In this document: positions 62,652-64,000 of the stretch, piece by piece
Position numbering within the stretch: the stretch's first letter is position 1
Layout of the letters: each line of letters begins with the position of its first letter
Source: Streptomyces paludis
GTDB lineage: Bacteria > Actinomycetota > Actinomycetes > Streptomycetales > Streptomycetaceae
Assembly: GCF_003344965.1 (NCBI RefSeq)
Contig: NZ_CP031194.1
Location: forward strand, 2,418,001 to 2,482,000
Reading direction: 5' to 3'
Length of the DNA: 64,000 nucleotides
Notes under the pieces: generated by a model
What the model was told of the DNA's origin: nothing
What the model saw: the letters and a program-made list of their open reading frames with translations, nothing else
The model's database searches: none
Made by a program: the position numbers and the translations under genes

Positions 62652-63658
62652 TGCGCAGCTGTCGGACGACTTCCCGGACGGCGCTGACGACCCGGACGGC
62701 GCTGGCAACCCTGACAGTGCTGGCGGGACTGGCGGGTCTGGCGGGCTGCGGCCTGAAGAGCGGCTCCCCGATGGTGGACAACGTCGAACCGGGCCGGCTG
62801 GGCGCGGGCAAACCACTGAAGGGCGCCTCTCTGACGGTCACTTCGAAGAACTTCAGCGAGAACATCATCCTCGGCGAGATGATCGGCCTGATCTTCAAGG
62901 CGGCGGGCGCGGAGGTCCTGGACCGTACGAACCTCCCCGGCTCGATCAGCGCGCGCGAGGCGATCGTCAAGGGCGACGCCGACGCGATGTACGAGTACAC
63001 GGGTACGGCGTGGATCACCTATCTGGGCCATGAGAAGCCGATCCAGAACAGCCAGAAGCAGTGGGCGGCCGTCCGCAACGCCGACCGCGCGCACGGCGTG
63101 GTCTGGCTGCCGCAGTCGACCCTCAACAACACCTACTCACTGGGCATCAACCAGGCCAACAACAAGAAGTACAAGCTCAGGACACTCTCCGACGCGGCAG
63201 CGCTGGCGAGGAAGAACCCGTCGGCGGTCAGCGTCTGCGTGGAGAACGAATTCGCCTCCCGCGACGACGGCCTCACCGGCATGCAGAAGGCGTACGACAT
63301 GCCCCTGTCCGCGTCCCAGATCAAGAAGATGGACGCCGGCATCGTCTACACCCAGGTCGCCAAGGGCGCCTGCCTGCTGGGCGAGGTCTTCACCACGGAC
63401 GGCCGCATCCAGGCGCTGCACCTCGACATCCTCGCCGACGACCGCCACTTCTTCCCCCTCTACAACGCGGCCCCGGTCATCCACGCGGCCACCTTCAAGA
63501 AGCACCCCCAGATCGCAAAGCTCCTCGACCCGCTCTCGAAACGCCTGAACACCAAGGTCGCCCAGGAGCTGAACGCCCAGGTGGACGTGGCGGGCGAGGA
63601 CCCGCACAACGTGGCGAAGCAGTGGCTGATCAAGGAGGGCTTCATCAAGAAGGGCTAG
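62651..63658 (+). CDS. opuCC: Glycine betaine/choline-binding lipoprotein (OpuCC-like)
   Basis: A 335-aa substrate-binding protein: lipobox LAGLAGLAGC (lipidated Cys at about 33), then TVTSKNFSENIILGEMIGLI, EVLDRTNLPGSISAREAIV, ADAMYEYTGTAWITYLGHEK with aromatic residues typical of the betaine/choline cage. Last gene of the four-gene operon. ATG 62651 shares one base with the upstream stop. It delivers quaternary amines to OpuCB/CD. Confidence 0.93.
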   Translation: MRSCRTTSRTALTTRTALATLTVLAGLAGLAGCGLKSGSPMVDNVEPGRLGAGKPLKGASLTVTSKNFSENIILGEMIGLIFKAAGAEVLDRTNLPGSISAREAIVKGDADAMYEYTGTAWITYLGHEKPIQNSQKQWAAVRNADRAHGVVWLPQSTLNNTYSLGINQANNKKYKLRTLSDAAALARKNPSAVSVCVENEFASRDDGLTGMQKAYDMPLSASQIKKMDAGIVYTQVAKGACLLGEVFTTDGRIQALHLDILADDRHFFPLYNAAPVIHAATFKKHPQIAKLLDPLSKRLNTKVAQELNAQVDVAGEDPHNVAKQWLIKEGFIKKG

Positions 63659-64000
63659 GGCTAGGGCCGGGTGCCGGGTGGGGTTGTTGTCTGCGGGTCA
63701 GTACCAAGAGGTAGAGCGGGGTGTACGGGAGCAAGGTGCTTGGCGCTGGGCCGCCCCTCCTTTCGCCAGTGTCGCGCCTCCAGGGGAGGTGTAAAGGGCG
63801 CTCCTTCGTCGCGTCGGCTGCGCCGACTCCGCTGCGCTACGCCCTTGACACCTCCCCTTCCGGCGCGTGTACGGGAGAGGGGGGCGGCCGGGGGGAGGGG
63901 GCCCGAGGGGTGGTGCCGTTCTGCCACTCGGTTCAGGGGCTGGCGGGTGGGTGGGCCCTGCGGGGCGCGCGACAGAGGAATGGGGTGACTCGGCCCCGGC
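63659..64000. other. Right-edge region with a long imperfect inverted repeat
   Basis: After opuCC, GGGGAGGTGTAAAGGGCG (63783-63800) pairs with CGCCCTTGACACCTCCCC (63840-63857), 17 of 18 matched. Inside is a GTCGGC-TGC-GCCGAC hairpin. GGGCTAGGGCTAGGG sits at the opuCC stop. The rest (63858-64000) shows no convincing gene. The large stem may terminate opuC or be a dispersed intergenic repeat. Confidence 0.55.

Overview
The window is a high-GC actinobacterial chromosome segment, almost certainly Streptomyces or a close relative. The evidence is strong GC3 bias, many GTG/TTG starts with overlapping stop/start codons, an SsgA-like sporulation protein, a Scr1-type HTH (DUF5753) plus DUF397 pair, DUF1707, DUF3618, RDD and DUF2017 families, and PTS genes for N-acetylglucosamine with a DasR-like site. 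From memory, the order bcp / rph / nagF / nagE / cysM / cysO / clpS / immune-inhibitor protease / ssgG / hppD / AsnC regulator matches the S. coelicolor core around SCO2900-SCO2930. I could not check this by search.

Left part (1-18.6 kb): a cut-off gene at the edge; a broken ATP-binding regulator next to its HTH and DUF397 partners; a small HTH regulator; an AbiEi/DUF559-like protein; an FtsX/LolD-type exporter locus (two very large permeases, one ATPase in the same operon and a second ATPase divergent); a DUF445 protein; a DUF1707 protein; and an ABC-2 exporter operon.

Middle (18.7-35.3 kb): a class A penicillin-binding protein; a SugE/Gdx guanidinium exporter behind what reads as a guanidine-III riboswitch; GroES-like and DUF3618 proteins; Bcp; two HNH nuclease-like proteins built from GIDTSHF modules, followed directly by an odd tRNA; rdgB; an MMPL transporter and TetR pair that appears inserted between rdgB and rph; nagF/nagE; an RNase Z-like hydrolase; and a sulfur-carrier cysteine locus (mec, cysteine leader peptide, cysO, cysM).

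Accessory cassette (35.3-41.7 kb): an HTH/TPR regulator with a GNAT enzyme, then rightward genes for an anti-sigma-like ATPase, a small protein, a 36-residue membrane peptide, a radical SAM protein, an acyl carrier protein, a FabV-type enoyl reductase and a polyprenyl-synthase-like protein with a degenerate second aspartate motif. Start/stop overlaps couple most of them. I recognise each family but not the combination. It is my best candidate for an undescribed biosynthetic system.

Right part (41.7-64 kb): an amino-acid permease with a structured leader; DUF2017/clpS; NAD salvage (pncB, pncA); a lipoprotein; a secreted M6 metalloprotease; two RDD membrane proteins; ssgG; a glycolate-oxidase-type flavoenzyme; a TPR protein; hppD with a divergent AsnC regulator; and a complete OpuC-type glycine betaine/choline ABC operon that starts as a TTGA overlap with the AsnC gene.
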